Shown here: piece by piece, positions 17,755 through 27,102 of the stretch | Numbering within the stretch: position 1 is the stretch's first letter | How the letters are laid out: every line of letters starts with the position of its first letter | Origin: Methyloceanibacter methanicus | GTDB lineage: Bacteria > Pseudomonadota > Alphaproteobacteria > Rhizobiales > Methyloligellaceae | Assembly: GCF_001723285.1 (NCBI RefSeq) | Contig: NZ_LPWG01000010.1 | Coordinates: 310,001-374,000 of the forward strand | Length of the DNA stretch: 64,000 bases | Direction of reading: 5' to 3' | Notes under the pieces: generated by a model | The model's input: only the letters and a program-made list of their open reading frames with translations | Told to the model about the DNA's origin: nothing | Databases searched by the model: none | Translations under genes and position numbers: made by a program

Positions 17755-18690
17755 TCAGAGCTCGAGGATGTCTTCGGACGCGAGCGAGGCGATGGTCTGG
17801 CGTAACCAGGAATGGCTCAAGTCCCGGTTGAAGCTGCCGTGCCAGAGTAGCGAGATCGCGAAGCGCGGCAATTTGATGGGGACCGGGCTGGTTGCGAGCC
17901 CGAATGCATCGGCGAAGTAGTGCGCGAGCCGGGAGGGCATCGTGGTCATCACGGGCGCCCGGCGCACGACGAAGGGGACCGCGAGGAAGCCCGGCGTGGT
18001 CATGATGACCTTGCGCCGGAGCTTTCGCTTGGCGAGGGCCTCGTCCACCACGCCCCGCGTGTCGTCTGCGAGGCTTGTCAGGATGTGCGGGAAATTCAGG
18101 TAGTCCCCGAGCGAGAGCGGCGCGGACACGCCGAGCTGCTCGGGACTGAACAGGCACAGGAAGTGGTCCGTATAGAGCTGCCGGCGGAAATGGTGGACCT
18201 GCCCCTGTTCAAAGACGCCGATCCCGAGGTCCAATTGACCCGTGTCGAGTTCTTCGAGAACGTCAGTGCGGTTCGCCGGCCGCAATCGTATGGACACGCC
18301 CGGCGCGATCGCTTGCAGCCGCTCGATCAGGGCCGGCATGATCGCCACTTCGATGGAGTCGGCGAGACCGATCCGGAACACGCGATCGGCTGTGGCGGGA
18401 TTGAACGTGCCGCTTTCCAACACGGCGGACTGCACTGTTCTCAGGGCATTGCGGACTGGCTCGGCCAGCGCCAGGGCCCGCGGCGTGGGCCGCATCCCGT
18501 CCGCACCCCGGGTCATGAGTTCATCGTCGAAGAGGCGGCGGAGCCGTGCCAGATTGTGACTCATGGCCGATTGGCCAAGACCGATCCGGCTCGCGGCTCG
18601 CGTCACGCTGCGCTCCGACAGGAGGGCGTCGAACGCGACCAGGAGATTGAGATCCAGGCGGCTGAGATTAGTATGATCGATATCCATCAT
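17755..18690 (-). CDS. LysR-family transcriptional regulator
   Basis: About 311 residues from ATG 18690 (or the next ATG, 18687). The N-terminal winged HTH reads NLLVAFDALLSERSVTRAAS...GQSAMSHNLARLRRLFDDEL. The effector domain begins near residue 90 (VFRIGLADSIEVAIMPALIE), in the NodD/NahR-like subgroup. The 440-base gap to the next gene may hold its operator, but no divergent target is obvious. Confidence 0.88.
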   Translation of the reverse strand: MMDIDHTNLSRLDLNLLVAFDALLSERSVTRAASRIGLGQSAMSHNLARLRRLFDDELMTRGADGMRPTPRALALAEPVRNALRTVQSAVLESGTFNPATADRVFRIGLADSIEVAIMPALIERLQAIAPGVSIRLRPANRTDVLEELDTGQLDLGIGVFEQGQVHHFRRQLYTDHFLCLFSPEQLGVSAPLSLGDYLNFPHILTSLADDTRGVVDEALAKRKLRRKVIMTTPGFLAVPFVVRRAPVMTTMPSRLAHYFADAFGLATSPVPIKLPRFAISLLWHGSFNRDLSHSWLRQTIASLASEDILEL

Positions 18691-19126
18691 CGATCCTATC
18701 AATTGGATTAATTCTACGAGAAGCCGCATGCTGGTGACAACAGGCTCATCGAGGGCGCCTCGCGAGGCACGGGCCCCTGTGATGACCTCGCGCGAACGAG
18801 ATTGCTCCCTAGCGGCGTGAAGTGCGAGGCCCCGGCCGTCCTTCTGCTGAGCCAGTGGTGAGGACGGCCGGACTTTCAGGGGCCTTGGTTTAGGGGTCTT
18901 GGTTCAGGGGTCTTGGTGGAGCGTCTTTGCGGAGCGACTCGGCGGGCCTCGGGCGGCATTCGCGCCGCCAGCGGCGGTAACCTTTTGTTATGGTTAACGT
19001 GCCGGCCTTCAAATCGCCACGAAGTGCTTGAAACTCCTCAATTTCCGGAACGAGTGGCGCCTGTGGGGCGTAACCTTAGATCTTTGTTCGTCAGCACTCT
19101 GGGGCCTGGGGGAGGAAGCTGATGGA
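18691..19126. other. Long intergenic region with a hairpin and 14-bp repeats
   Basis: No coding signal. It holds an inverted repeat with 11-bp arms CCGGCCGTCCT (18832-18842) and AGGACGGCCGG (18861-18871). Three imperfect tandem copies of a 14-bp unit like CAGGGGTCTTGGTT follow at 18877-18918. Flanking genes diverge, so promoters for both should lie here, but none is clear. Confidence 0.6.
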
Positions 19127-20446
19127 ATGCGTACCGCCTCGTTAATCGCGCTTGCGGCCGTGAGCCTGCTTGGCCTTGCTCGGCCCGTTGCCGCTCTCGC
19201 TGCCGACGCGGCCGCGGCCACGGATGGGCTTGCGCCCAACAGCAGCGCCTTTTCCAAGAGCGCGCCGGTGCCGTCCGCGCCGCAAACCACCGCGCCACAA
19301 GCCAGCGCTTCCCAGGACAACACCGCAAGCGCCACGGCGGACATGCCGTATCAGGGCGGCTCCGAGTCGTTCTACGACCGGCCCACACTTCGGAGATCGG
19401 CCCAGCAAGTGCCCGCGCGTACAGCGCCTGCGGCCCCCATGCCGCCTCAGGGTGCCGCGACGGCCTACGCGCCGGCGTCCAGTCCGGCCGCGGCCCAGCC
19501 GGAAGCGCCACCGGCCGGTCCACCGGAATTTGCCTCGGCCGAACGACTCCTCGACTGGGTCTCGAACTATCGCGACCGGCCGCAATATTGGAAGGTGCCC
19601 GCCGCGGTTCATGCCATGCGCGACCATCGCCTGTTCACCGACGAGGAGCAGCGCTGGTTCTGCATCGGATTCATCGCCGGCGTGCTCGGCACGAACCCGA
19701 ATGACGGGCCGGGGCTGATCCCGCAGATGTTCCCCATGCCGCCCAAGGAACAGGAGGTCATCATCCGCGCGATCGCCTATTCCGGGCGCCCGGACTGGCA
19801 GGACCTACTGGTGAAGAACGCCGGCAAGATGCCGCTGCGCAAACCGCTGATCGACGACCTGCTCAACGGGCGGCGGCCGACCTTGCAGGCGATTGAGCTC
19901 GACACGGGCGGCACCACGGCCGTCTACGCGCTATGGGGCTACTACGTCGCCTCGGGCCAGCACGAGCCGGTCATGCGCATCATGCAGGCCCTGCAATGGT
20001 CCAAGGGCGCGCAGAAGTCCGGGTTCTTCGACAAGCTCGCCTCGGGCTGGGGCAAGGACGCCAACGATGTCGAGAAGGTCACGACCGGCGGGACCGCGAA
20101 ATGGACGCTCGCTTCTTACGCGGAGCGCGATCGCGAGTTGATCGGCCTTTACCGCGCGGAGCTGGGCAATCAGCCCGAGGAGATCGCCGGGCCTTTGAAG
20201 GACGTCATCGAGGCGGCGGAGTTGTTCGAGGCCGAGAAGATCCGCAAGGAGCAGTACGGCGCGATCGAAGACGCCGAGCGCCGTCAGCTCACGGCCGACG
20301 CGGGCATGTCGAAAGGCTGGACCGCGGGCTCGATCGCGATCGCCACGGGCTGCATGGCCGCGACCGCCTTCGGGCAGGCGCAGATCGCCGTGCCGTGCGT
20401 CATTGGCGGCGCCCTCTATTCGGGTGCGGGTAAGCTCGCGCGCTAG
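19127..20446 (+). CDS. Exported protein of unknown function with a Pro/Ala-rich linker
   Basis: 439 residues from ATG 19127, preceded by GGAGGAAG. The signal peptide MRTASLIALAAVSLLGLARP is followed by about 120 residues rich in Ala, Pro, Ser and Gln. A folded domain begins near PPEFASAERLLDWVSNYRDR and includes EEQRWFCIGFIAGVLGTNP and a helical C-terminus ending in a hydrophobic GSIAIATGCMAATAFGQAQ. The layout suggests an envelope protein with a flexible spacer. I do not recognise the family. Confidence 0.72.
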   Translation: MRTASLIALAAVSLLGLARPVAALAADAAAATDGLAPNSSAFSKSAPVPSAPQTTAPQASASQDNTASATADMPYQGGSESFYDRPTLRRSAQQVPARTAPAAPMPPQGAATAYAPASSPAAAQPEAPPAGPPEFASAERLLDWVSNYRDRPQYWKVPAAVHAMRDHRLFTDEEQRWFCIGFIAGVLGTNPNDGPGLIPQMFPMPPKEQEVIIRAIAYSGRPDWQDLLVKNAGKMPLRKPLIDDLLNGRRPTLQAIELDTGGTTAVYALWGYYVASGQHEPVMRIMQALQWSKGAQKSGFFDKLASGWGKDANDVEKVTTGGTAKWTLASYAERDRELIGLYRAELGNQPEEIAGPLKDVIEAAELFEAEKIRKEQYGAIEDAERRQLTADAGMSKGWTAGSIAIATGCMAATAFGQAQIAVPCVIGGALYSGAGKLAR

Positions 20447-20456
20447 GGCGTGGGAT

Positions 20457-20870
20457 CTACAGAACCTTGTTGCGGGCGCGAATGCCGCGCTCGATCGCCG
20501 TCTTCGTCAGCATGTCGATCTGCAGCGCATCGGCCAGGAGTTCCAGGAAACGGGTCTCCTCGGGACGCACGTCCAGGTCCGCCGCGGCGATTTCCAAGGC
20601 CAGCGCATAGGCCGTCTCGCGCAGCCGCATGGGAAGACCGTTCCGGATCAGCTCGAGCACGAGATCGAGACCGGATTCGCTGCCGAGCAGCTCGCCGCAC
20701 GCTTGGGAGGCATCGACCAGGCCGTCGGTGTTGTAGTCAGCGAAGACCGGCAGGTTGGAAACGATCTCCCCGATGCGGGCAAGCTCCGCACCAGACATGG
20801 TCCGGTCAACCGCCGAGGTCGTGACCATCGTGTAGATGAGTGCTTCGTGATGGTCCAAGGACTTGATCAT
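20457..20870 (-). CDS. TerB-like (tellurite-resistance TerB fold) protein
   Basis: 137 residues, all helical, with the TerB-type pattern YTMVTTSAVDRTMSGAELAR near the start and AAADLDVRPEETRFLELLAD near residues 95-115; the acidic residues in both fit the paired metal-binding helices. Stand-alone TerB proteins like this are widespread in alphaproteobacteria and do not imply tellurite resistance. It converges with the upstream exported-protein gene, 10 bases between stops. Confidence 0.8.
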   Translation of the reverse strand: MIKSLDHHEALIYTMVTTSAVDRTMSGAELARIGEIVSNLPVFADYNTDGLVDASQACGELLGSESGLDLVLELIRNGLPMRLRETAYALALEIAAADLDVRPEETRFLELLADALQIDMLTKTAIERGIRARNKVL

Positions 20871-21072
20871 CGGCTTTCAACCCTCTCTGGCCGCAAATCT
20901 CCAAACGGGCGCGACGGTATGAAATTGCGACGGACCCGGCAAGCGCCTGTTGGAGAAGAAAGTTTGGGAAATACTGGCGTCGCGGAAAAATCTGTGAAAT
21001 TTGTTGCCTCTCGAAGGCGCCGTTTCGTCGTCGGCGCCCATATCTGCTTCTTCAGCACACTTGAAGTCTGTC

Positions 21073-22695
21073 ATGCCCGAGACCACCAATGCTGGCCGCG
21101 ACGCGGCGCCCATTGAAATCAATTCCGAACTCCTGGCCCATGCCCATGTGAGCAAGGCCTGGCCGTTCGAGGAGGCGCGCAAAGTCCTGAGCCGGTTGAA
21201 GCGGATTCCGCAGCCGACCGGCTCCATCATCTTCGAGACCGGCTACGGGCCGTCCGGCTTGCCGCATATCGGCACCTTCGGCGAAGTCGCGCGCACGACC
21301 ATGGTCCGGCATGCGTTTCGCGTTCTCACCGAAGACAAGATCCCGACGCGGCTGATCTGCTTTTCCGACGACATGGACGGATTGCGGAAGGTCCCGGACA
21401 ACATCCCCAACAAGGATATGATCGGCGCGCATCTCGGCAAGCCGCTGACCCAGGTGCCCGATCCGTTCGGCGAATACCCGAGCTTCGGCCAGCACAACAA
21501 TGCGCGGCTGAAGTCCTTCCTGGATACGTTCGGCTTCTCGTACGAGTTTCTCTCGGCCACCGAGTGCTACACCTCGGGCCGGTTCGACGCGACCCTGCTC
21601 CGGGTGCTCGAGCACTACGACGAGATCCGCGACGTGATCCTGCCGACGCTGGGGCCGGAGCGGCGGGCCACCTATAGTCCCTTCCTGCCGATATCGCCGG
21701 CGACCGGCAAGGTGCTGCAAGTGCCGATCATCGACCGGGATCTTGCGGCGGGCTCCATTCTCTACAAGGACCCCGATACGCAAAAGCTGACGCAAGTCTC
21801 CGTCACGCGCGGCCATTGCAAGCTGCAATGGAAGGCGGACTGGGCGATGCGCTGGGCCGCGCTCGGCGTGGACTACGAGATGGCCGGAAAGGATCTGATC
21901 GATTCGGTGCGCCTGTCCGGACGCATCTGCCGCATCCTCGGCCGCCAGCAGCCCGAAGGCTTCAATTACGAACTCTTTCTCGACGAGAATGGCGAGAAGA
22001 TTTCCAAGTCCCGCGGCAACGGCCTGACCATCGAGGAGTGGCTGTCCTATGCCTCGCCCGAAAGCCTGGCGCTCTACATGTATCAGAGCCCGAGAAAGGC
22101 CAAGCGGCTCTATTTCGACGTCATCCCCCGTGCGGTCGATGAGTATGCCGGGCACCTCGCCGCCTATCCGGTGGAGGATCAGGCGGCCAAGTTGACGAAT
22201 CCGGTCTGGCACATTCACGAAGGCACGCCGCCCCAGGCGGATCTGCCGATCAGCTTCGCGCTTCTGCTCAACCTGGCCTCGGCCTCGAACTCCGAGGACC
22301 GGTCCGTGCTGTGGGGCTTCATTCAGCGCTACGCGCCCGAGGCGACCCCCGAGACCCAGCCCTTGCTCGACGAGCTTGTCGGCTATGCCATCCGCTACTT
22401 CCACGACTTCGTGAAGCCATCGAAGCAGTACCGTGCGCCCACCGGCAAGGAGCGCGAGGCGCTGGTCGAACTCGACAAGCGGCTCGCCACGATGCCGGAC
22501 AAGATTCTGGCGGAGGAGATTCAGAACGAGGTCTACGCCGTGGGCAAGGAGCACGGGTTCGAACCTTTGCGGGCCTGGTTCCAGGCGCTGTACCAGGTTC
22601 TGCTCGGCCAAAGCCAAGGCCCGCGCTTCGGCTCCTTCGTGCAGCTTTACGGCATCGAGAACACCCGCGCGCTGATCGCCAAAGCACTCGAATAG
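21073..22695 (+). CDS. lysK: Lysyl-tRNA synthetase, class I
   Basis: 540 residues from ATG 21073; the in-frame start at 21001 extends into non-family sequence. Class I signatures are [17 protein letters not shown] (HIGH-type, residues 65-68) and [12 protein letters not shown] (KMSKS-type). Class I LysRS is the normal enzyme of most alphaproteobacteria and archaea, replacing the class II LysS. Stand-alone gene, complete, no frame problems. Confidence 0.95.
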   Translation: MPETTNAGRDAAPIEINSELLAHAHVSKAWPFEEARKVLSRLKRIPQPTGSIIFETGYGPSGLPHIGTFGEVARTTMVRHAFRVLTEDKIPTRLICFSDDMDGLRKVPDNIPNKDMIGAHLGKPLTQVPDPFGEYPSFGQHNNARLKSFLDTFGFSYEFLSATECYTSGRFDATLLRVLEHYDEIRDVILPTLGPERRATYSPFLPISPATGKVLQVPIIDRDLAAGSILYKDPDTQKLTQVSVTRGHCKLQWKADWAMRWAALGVDYEMAGKDLIDSVRLSGRICRILGRQQPEGFNYELFLDENGEKISKSRGNGLTIEEWLSYASPESLALYMYQSPRKAKRLYFDVIPRAVDEYAGHLAAYPVEDQAAKLTNPVWHIHEGTPPQADLPISFALLLNLASASNSEDRSVLWGFIQRYAPEATPETQPLLDELVGYAIRYFHDFVKPSKQYRAPTGKEREALVELDKRLATMPDKILAEEIQNEVYAVGKEHGFEPLRAWFQALYQVLLGQSQGPRFGSFVQLYGIENTRALIAKALE

Positions 22696-22981
22696 GTGCG
22701 GGGAATGCCCTATGCGCGCATTGGATAGTTTGAAACTATTGACGCACCTGTTGGCAGTAGAAGCAAGTATCTTCTCTGCCCGACATCAATTTTAGCCAAA
22801 AGATGGCAATGAGTGCGTAACCCGTTTGAGTAGGGCGGGTTTATTTGCCGCCAAATCGTCACATAAGAATTCGGAACGGCGACAGCCGGATCTGCGTTTT
22901 TCATGTAGCTGGGCCAGCGGAAGCGTGTTTTTCGCCGGTCTTGTTTTGAGAGACTTGAAAAACGCAAAAGGAGGTAATGTG
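22696..22981. other. AT-richer intergenic region after lysK
   Basis: No gene is supported. ATAGTTT and AAACTAT form a 15-base palindrome at 22725-22739. AACCCG and CGGGTT (about 22818-22844, loop about 11) followed by TATTT could be a weak terminator. AAAAGGAGG just before 22982 is the ribosome site of the next gene. Confidence 0.5.
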
Positions 22982-23346
22982 ATGAAACTCACGGCACTTA
23001 CGACTGCGATTCTGTTGTCGACGGCCACTTACGCCTTTGCCGGCGGTGGTGCTCCGGTGCCTGAGGGCGCCATGAAGGACGATCCGTCCGGACGCCCGGG
23101 CAAGATCCTGAGCGAGGCCGAGTGCGACAAGGCTGGCAGATGGCGGGTCCTGACGGCGATACGCTGTCCAAGGACAAGGCCACGCCGTTCGTGCTGAACT
23201 TCCAGATGGTCGACTCGTCCAACGATGCGGAGATCTCCGCAGAGGAGTGGCGGGATGGCTGCGCCAAGGGCTGGGTGACCGCGGACGCCTCCGCGGCCAC
23301 CGAGAGCGGCACCACGCCGCCTGAGCCCGAGCAGGAGCAGATGTAG
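22982..23346 (+). CDS. Secreted EF-hand-like small protein, one indel
   Basis: ATG 22982 follows AAAAGGAGG. The signal peptide MKLTALTTAILLSTATYAFA is followed by AMKDDPSGRPGKILSEAECD. The frame breaks near 23130-23135; one missing base joins it to WQMAGPDGDTLSKDKATPF and an EF-hand-like loop DSSNDAEISAEEW. The tail is rich in Thr, Pro and Glu. Corrected length is about 121 residues. Calcium binding is inferred from the single loop only. Confidence 0.68.
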
Positions 23347-23448
23347 TCGGACGACTGCAGGCTTCTCCAAATGCCACGAAGGCGCGGTCCCAGCCCCCGG
23401 GGGCCGCGCCTTCTCTTTTGTCTTTCGGTGTGGCAGTCGCGTGGTAGC

Positions 23449-24084
23449 TCAGCGCCAGATCCCGAGGCGGCGCTCCTGGGCGGCGTCCGCGGCGGTCTTC
23501 AGAGTGGCCGTTGCGGGTGCCTTCGGCTTGGCCCAGCCCTGCGCCACCATCCACAGCGAGAGGTCCGTGCCGCCCACGGAGCAGCGCGCGGTCAGGGCCT
23601 CGTGCTGACCCTTGATTGGCACATGACAAATGACGGCGCGGCCCCGGATCAGCCGTGTCAGCGCGGACCGGGCAAAGCGCCCGCAGGGCCAGGCCTGCCC
23701 GCGCGTGTCCTCGCACTGGCCGCTCAGGCCTTCGACTTCGATTCCTTCGAGGCGGATGGATGTGTTGCCGGCTTTCAGCGACCCGCCGTCCTGGACGACG
23801 ACCTGGTAGAAGCGCTTCGGCTGCAGTTGCGGCTTTGGCGGCTGCGTCTCTTCGGCGGTCACGCCGGGCACCGCCGCCAGGTCTTGAGCGCCGTCCTCCT
23901 GTTCGGACCGGGCTTCGGGCGTGGAAGCGGTCTTGGACAGAGGCCGGGTGAAAAGCTGTCCGCCGCCGGTGTTTTGTTGAGGCGGTTCGACCTGGACCAC
24001 GCCGTCAAATTTGCCGAACGGCCAGAAGACCCACAATGCGCCGAGGGCGACCAGGACGATGAGAATGCGCGTGACGCGAAACAT
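23449..24084 (-). CDS. Membrane-anchored SNase-like (thermonuclease-fold) protein
   Basis: 211 residues: an N-terminal membrane anchor (RILIVLVALGALWVFWPFG), a Gln/Pro/Thr-rich linker, then a nuclease-like OB-fold from about residue 92. The fold has IRLEGIEVEGLSGQCEDTRG, WPCGRFARSALTRLI and WMVAQGWAKPK. The classic catalytic arginine/glutamate set is not clearly preserved, and the extra cysteines (CEDTRG, WPCG, VICHVPI, ARC) suggest disulfides outside the cytoplasm. Nuclease activity is therefore uncertain. Confidence 0.7.
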   Translation of the reverse strand: MFRVTRILIVLVALGALWVFWPFGKFDGVVQVEPPQQNTGGGQLFTRPLSKTASTPEARSEQEDGAQDLAAVPGVTAEETQPPKPQLQPKRFYQVVVQDGGSLKAGNTSIRLEGIEVEGLSGQCEDTRGQAWPCGRFARSALTRLIRGRAVICHVPIKGQHEALTARCSVGGTDLSLWMVAQGWAKPKAPATATLKTAADAAQERRLGIWR

Positions 24085-24135
24085 AAGAGCGATCCTAGAG
24101 CGCCGGCTTGGCGTCTTTGTGGAAACGGAGCGCGC

Positions 24136-24777
24136 CTATTGGCTGGCCCAGATGATGCGCGCGATCCATTCGACCCGGTCCAATGGGAAGACGAAATTCG
24201 GTTGATCGCAGTTCAGGGTGCCCAGCTCGATGGTCGTGGCGGCGCGCCCCACGAGGAGCTTGGCCATGACTTCCCCGTCGGTGGTCCGGACCACGACGCG
24301 GTCGCCGTTCTGCGTCGGCGCGTTGGGCGAGACGATCAGGATGTCCCCTGCGCGGTAAAGCGGCTCCATGCCGTCTCCGGTGACCTCGAGCGCGTAGGCC
24401 TTTTCGTCGTCGACCCACGGGAACCGGACCTGCTCCCAGCCACTGCCCACGGGACAGCCGCCATCGTCGAAGAAACCTCCGGCGCCGGCTCGCGTCAGTT
24501 CGATCAGCGGAATCGGGACGTTCCGCATCGCCGTTCCCGGCTCGGCCGTTGCAAGCGTGGTGAAGTCCTCGAGCGTCGCGCCCGTTGCGTCCAGGACCTT
24601 GGCAATGCTCTCGGTGGTCGGCCACCGGGGGCGCCCGTCGCCCGTCGCGCGTTTCGACTTGTTGAAGGCGGTCGGGTCCAGCCCCGAGCGTTTGGCGAGG
24701 CCCGACACGGACAGTCCGTAGCGATCCGCCAGTGCGTCTATGGCGGACCAGATCCGATCATGGGTGAGCCTTTTCAA
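24136..24777 (-). CDS. HTH regulator with S24 (LexA/CI-like) domain, catalytic Ser replaced by Gly
   Basis: 213 residues. The N-terminal HTH includes ALADRYGLSVSGLAKRSGL; the C-terminal S24 fold contains EVTGDGMEPLYRAGDILIVS and GEVMAKLL. In LexA-type proteins the motif is GDSM, with serine as the self-cleavage nucleophile. Here it is GDGM (Gly136), while the partner Lys173 is kept. AGC to GGC is a single-base change. If real, the protein cannot self-cleave and may be a plain repressor. A divergent inverted repeat upstream may be its operator. Confidence 0.82.
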   Translation of the reverse strand: MKRLTHDRIWSAIDALADRYGLSVSGLAKRSGLDPTAFNKSKRATGDGRPRWPTTESIAKVLDATGATLEDFTTLATAEPGTAMRNVPIPLIELTRAGAGGFFDDGGCPVGSGWEQVRFPWVDDEKAYALEVTGDGMEPLYRAGDILIVSPNAPTQNGDRVVVRTTDGEVMAKLLVGRAATTIELGTLNCDQPNFVFPLDRVEWIARIIWASQ

Positions 24778-24808
24778 GGAATCGGCTCCAGAGTATCACT
24801 GTTAATGA

Positions 24809-24827
24809 GGAAATAATACCTATTCCC
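24809..24827. promoter_or_regulatory. Imperfect palindrome, possible operator of the S24-type regulator
   Basis: GGAAATA and TATTCCC with a 5-base centre, 32 bases upstream of the regulator's ATG in the divergent gap with the DUF952 gene. Autoregulation is inferred from position. Confidence 0.35.
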
Positions 24828-24950
24828 TCCCTTATGGCGTATCTTGGGGCTGGGGTCCACCATGCGCGGATTGAGCGCGGCGAGGCAATGCGCCTATGGC
24901 GTGTGACCTTGTTGGCCGGAAGCAAGGCCGCTAGTGTGGCGCCGCGTGCC

Positions 24951-25298
24951 ATGGTCAAGCCCATCTACAAAATCCTAGCCGACGCTGCGTATGACGCGGC
25001 CAAGAGCGAAGGGCGCTTCGTCGGAACGGCCGACGATTTGCGCGACGGCTTCATCCATTTCTCGGCCGGGCATCAGGTCGCCGAAACCTTGTCCAAGCAC
25101 TATGCGGGGCAAGAGGAACTCGTCCTGCTCTCGGTCGATCCGGACCGGCTGGGCGCCTCGCTGAAATGGGAGGAATCCCGTGGCGGCGATCTCTTCCCAC
25201 ACCTCTACGGCCCGCTCGAGCTCGACGCGATCGTGGCCGAGGTGCCCCTCGCGCTGGACGCCGACAATCGCCACATCTTGCCAGAGGGCGTCGCGTGA
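24951..25298 (+). CDS. DUF952 family protein
   Basis: 115 residues from ATG 24951 (MVKPIYKILADAAYDAAKSE). The family signature is DGFIHFSAGHQVAETLSKHYAG and the later LFPHLYGPLELDAIV. DUF952 proteins resemble glutathione-S-transferase-linked or ADP-ribosyl-fold proteins; their function is unknown. Its TGA overlaps the pyrD GTG, as in a translationally coupled pair. Complete. Confidence 0.85.
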   Translation: MVKPIYKILADAAYDAAKSEGRFVGTADDLRDGFIHFSAGHQVAETLSKHYAGQEELVLLSVDPDRLGASLKWEESRGGDLFPHLYGPLELDAIVAEVPLALDADNRHILPEGVA

Positions 25299-26383
25299 AC
25301 CCGCTCTTCGGCCTGGGCCAATCGCTTTTGCTCGCGCTCGACCCGGAGCGGGCGCACAATTTGACGATCAAAACATTGGAACTGGGGCTCTATCCGCGCT
25401 GCCTCGTGCCGGACGACGCCCGCCTGCGCCAAACGCTGTGCGGGCTCGAATTTCCCAATCCCGTCGGCATCGCGCCGGGCTTCGACAAAGACGCGAAGGT
25501 CGCCGCCGCGCTGCTCGACATGGGATTCGGATTCGTCGAGGTGGGCACGCTCACGCCGCGCCCACAGCCGGGCAACGAGGCGCCCCGCGTGTTTCGCTCG
25601 GTCGAGGACCGGGCCGTGGTGAACCGGCTCGGCTTCAACAATGAAGGCCAGGCCGCCGCGCTCGACCGGCTGCAGAAAGGGGTCCCGGGGATCGTCGGGG
25701 TCAATTTGGGGGCCAACAAGACCAGCGAGGACCGGATCGCGGACTATGTGGAGGGCGTGGCGCGCATGGCGCCCGTCGCGTCCTATCTGACGGTCAATAT
25801 CTCCTCGCCCAACACGCCGGGCTTGCGGGATCTTCAGGCACCGAAGGAGCTGGCGGCGCTTCTCACCAAGGTCGAGGAGGCGCGCCGCGCGCTCCCGGGC
25901 ACCCGCCCACCGCTCTTCGTCAAGCTGGCCCCGGACCTTGCGGACGCCGCTCTGCCGGAGATCGTCGGGATCATTCAAGGCAGCGGCGCCGACGGCATCA
26001 TCGTGTCCAACACGACGCTTGCCCGCGACGGCCTGACGGACCGGACCTTGATCGCCGAACCGGGCGGGCTGTCGGGGCGGCCTTTGTTCGCGCGGTCGAC
26101 GCGCATGCTCGCCAAAGTCTACAAGCTCACGGCCGGCACCATGCCGCTGATCGGCGTGGGCGGGATCGACTCCGCCGACGCGGCCCTCGCCAAGATCGAA
26201 GCCGGCGCGTCTCTCGTCCAAATGTATACGGGACTGATTTTCGAAGGGCCCGATCTGATCGCCCGCATCAAGCGCCGTCTGGTGCAGGCGGTGTCGGAGG
26301 CGCACGCGAATTCGCTCGCGCCGCTCATCGGGCGCCGCGCCGAGGAATGGGCGCTCAAGGAGCTCCAGGAGAACGCCGTATGA
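25295..26383 (+). CDS. pyrD: Dihydroorotate dehydrogenase, class 2 (quinone-dependent)
   Basis: Oxidises dihydroorotate to orotate in pyrimidine synthesis, passing electrons to membrane quinone. 362 residues from GTG 25295, overlapping the DUF952 stop (GTGA). The class 2 N-terminal helix is LFGLGQSLLLALDPERAHN; FMN and substrate motifs are PVGIAPGFDKDAK, LTVNISSPNTPGLRDLQ, SNTTLARDG and IGVGGIDSADAALAKI. The next gene, arsC, starts inside its stop codon (ATGA), so these three genes form an operon. Confidence 0.95.
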   Translation: MNPLFGLGQSLLLALDPERAHNLTIKTLELGLYPRCLVPDDARLRQTLCGLEFPNPVGIAPGFDKDAKVAAALLDMGFGFVEVGTLTPRPQPGNEAPRVFRSVEDRAVVNRLGFNNEGQAAALDRLQKGVPGIVGVNLGANKTSEDRIADYVEGVARMAPVASYLTVNISSPNTPGLRDLQAPKELAALLTKVEEARRALPGTRPPLFVKLAPDLADAALPEIVGIIQGSGADGIIVSNTTLARDGLTDRTLIAEPGGLSGRPLFARSTRMLAKVYKLTAGTMPLIGVGGIDSADAALAKIEAGASLVQMYTGLIFEGPDLIARIKRRLVQAVSEAHANSLAPLIGRRAEEWALKELQENAV

Positions 26384-26745
26384 CCGTTACGATCTACCAC
26401 AACCCGCGCTGTTCGAAGTCGCGCCAGACCTTGGCCTTGCTGCAGGAGAAGGGCGTCGAGCCGGACATCGTCGAGTATCTGAAGACCCCGCCGAGTGCCG
26501 CCGAGCTCAAGGCCATTCTCAACAAGCTCGGCTTGAAGCCGCAAGACATCGTGCGGAACAAGGAAGCGCGCTACGCCGAGCTCGGATTGAAGGAGCGCGC
26601 CGTCTCGGACGATGAGCTGATCGCGCTGATGGCCGAGAACCCGGTTCTGATCGAGCGGCCGATCGTCGTCGCCGGCAACAAGGCCGCTATCGGCCGCCCG
26701 CCGGAGACGGTCCTGGCGATTCTTCGGCCGTCACCACGGTTGTAA
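26380..26745 (+). CDS. arsC: ArsC/Spx-family thioredoxin-fold reductase (arsenate reductase, glutaredoxin type)
   Basis: 121 residues from ATG 26380, overlapping the pyrD stop. The catalytic cysteine is Cys11 in IYHNPRCSKSRQTLAL, followed by KGVEPDIVEYLKTPP and the conserved RPIVVAGNKAAIGRPPETV arginine/proline segment. This is the glutaredoxin-linked ArsC family. Placement in a pyrimidine operon without arsB, arsR or acr3 leaves the arsenate role open. The 3' end overlaps the facing DUF6460 gene by 59 bases. Confidence 0.85.
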   Translation: MTVTIYHNPRCSKSRQTLALLQEKGVEPDIVEYLKTPPSAAELKAILNKLGLKPQDIVRNKEARYAELGLKERAVSDDELIALMAENPVLIERPIVVAGNKAAIGRPPETVLAILRPSPRL

Positions 26746-27052
26746 GCGGTGCGTCCCGCTCGGGCGGAACCAAGTCGTCCGGCCGCGCATCGTCGTCGCG
26801 GCCAAACAGTTTGAACAGCCGCATCAGGAACCAGATCGGGAACACGATCACGGCGCCGAGCAGGAAGTAGCGGAAGCCCTTCTCGATCGTGGCGAAGCCC
26901 ATGTCGTAGATGCGCTGGATGAGGTCGCGCACGGTCTGGACCAGGTCGTACGGGCTGAAGCCCAACGCCGCCAGGACGACGCCGACGATCAGGGATATGA
27001 TCGCAAGTCGGGCGAGGACGAGAGCCGGATTGCCGCCAAAAAACCGTTCCAT
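26687..27052 (-). CDS. DUF6460-like small membrane protein
   Basis: 121 residues from ATG 27052 (MERFFGGNPALVLARLAIIS). Two hydrophobic helices (LIVGVVLAALGFSPYDLVQT and YFLLGAVIVFPIWFLMRLF) flank an amphipathic IQRIYDMGFATIEKGF. The C-terminal tail is charged and Pro-rich. Such proteins are conserved and uncharacterised in Hyphomicrobiales. The tail overlaps the end of arsC on the other strand. Confidence 0.72.
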   Translation of the reverse strand: MERFFGGNPALVLARLAIISLIVGVVLAALGFSPYDLVQTVRDLIQRIYDMGFATIEKGFRYFLLGAVIVFPIWFLMRLFKLFGRDDDARPDDLVPPERDAPLTTVVTAEESPGPSPAGGR

Positions 27053-27102
27053 AAACACGCAGGCCTCCACATCGTGGGCATAAGTCAGGGTCTGCGTGAC
27101 AG

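Noticed and set aside
21052..22617. A 521-codon minus-strand ORF opposite lysK
   Set aside because: Mirror ORF of the class I synthetase; no start signal and no recognisable domain.
22725..22739. ATAGTTT/AAACTAT palindrome as the lysK terminator
   Set aside because: Short AT-rich stem with no T-run; kept only as a note in the intergenic entry.
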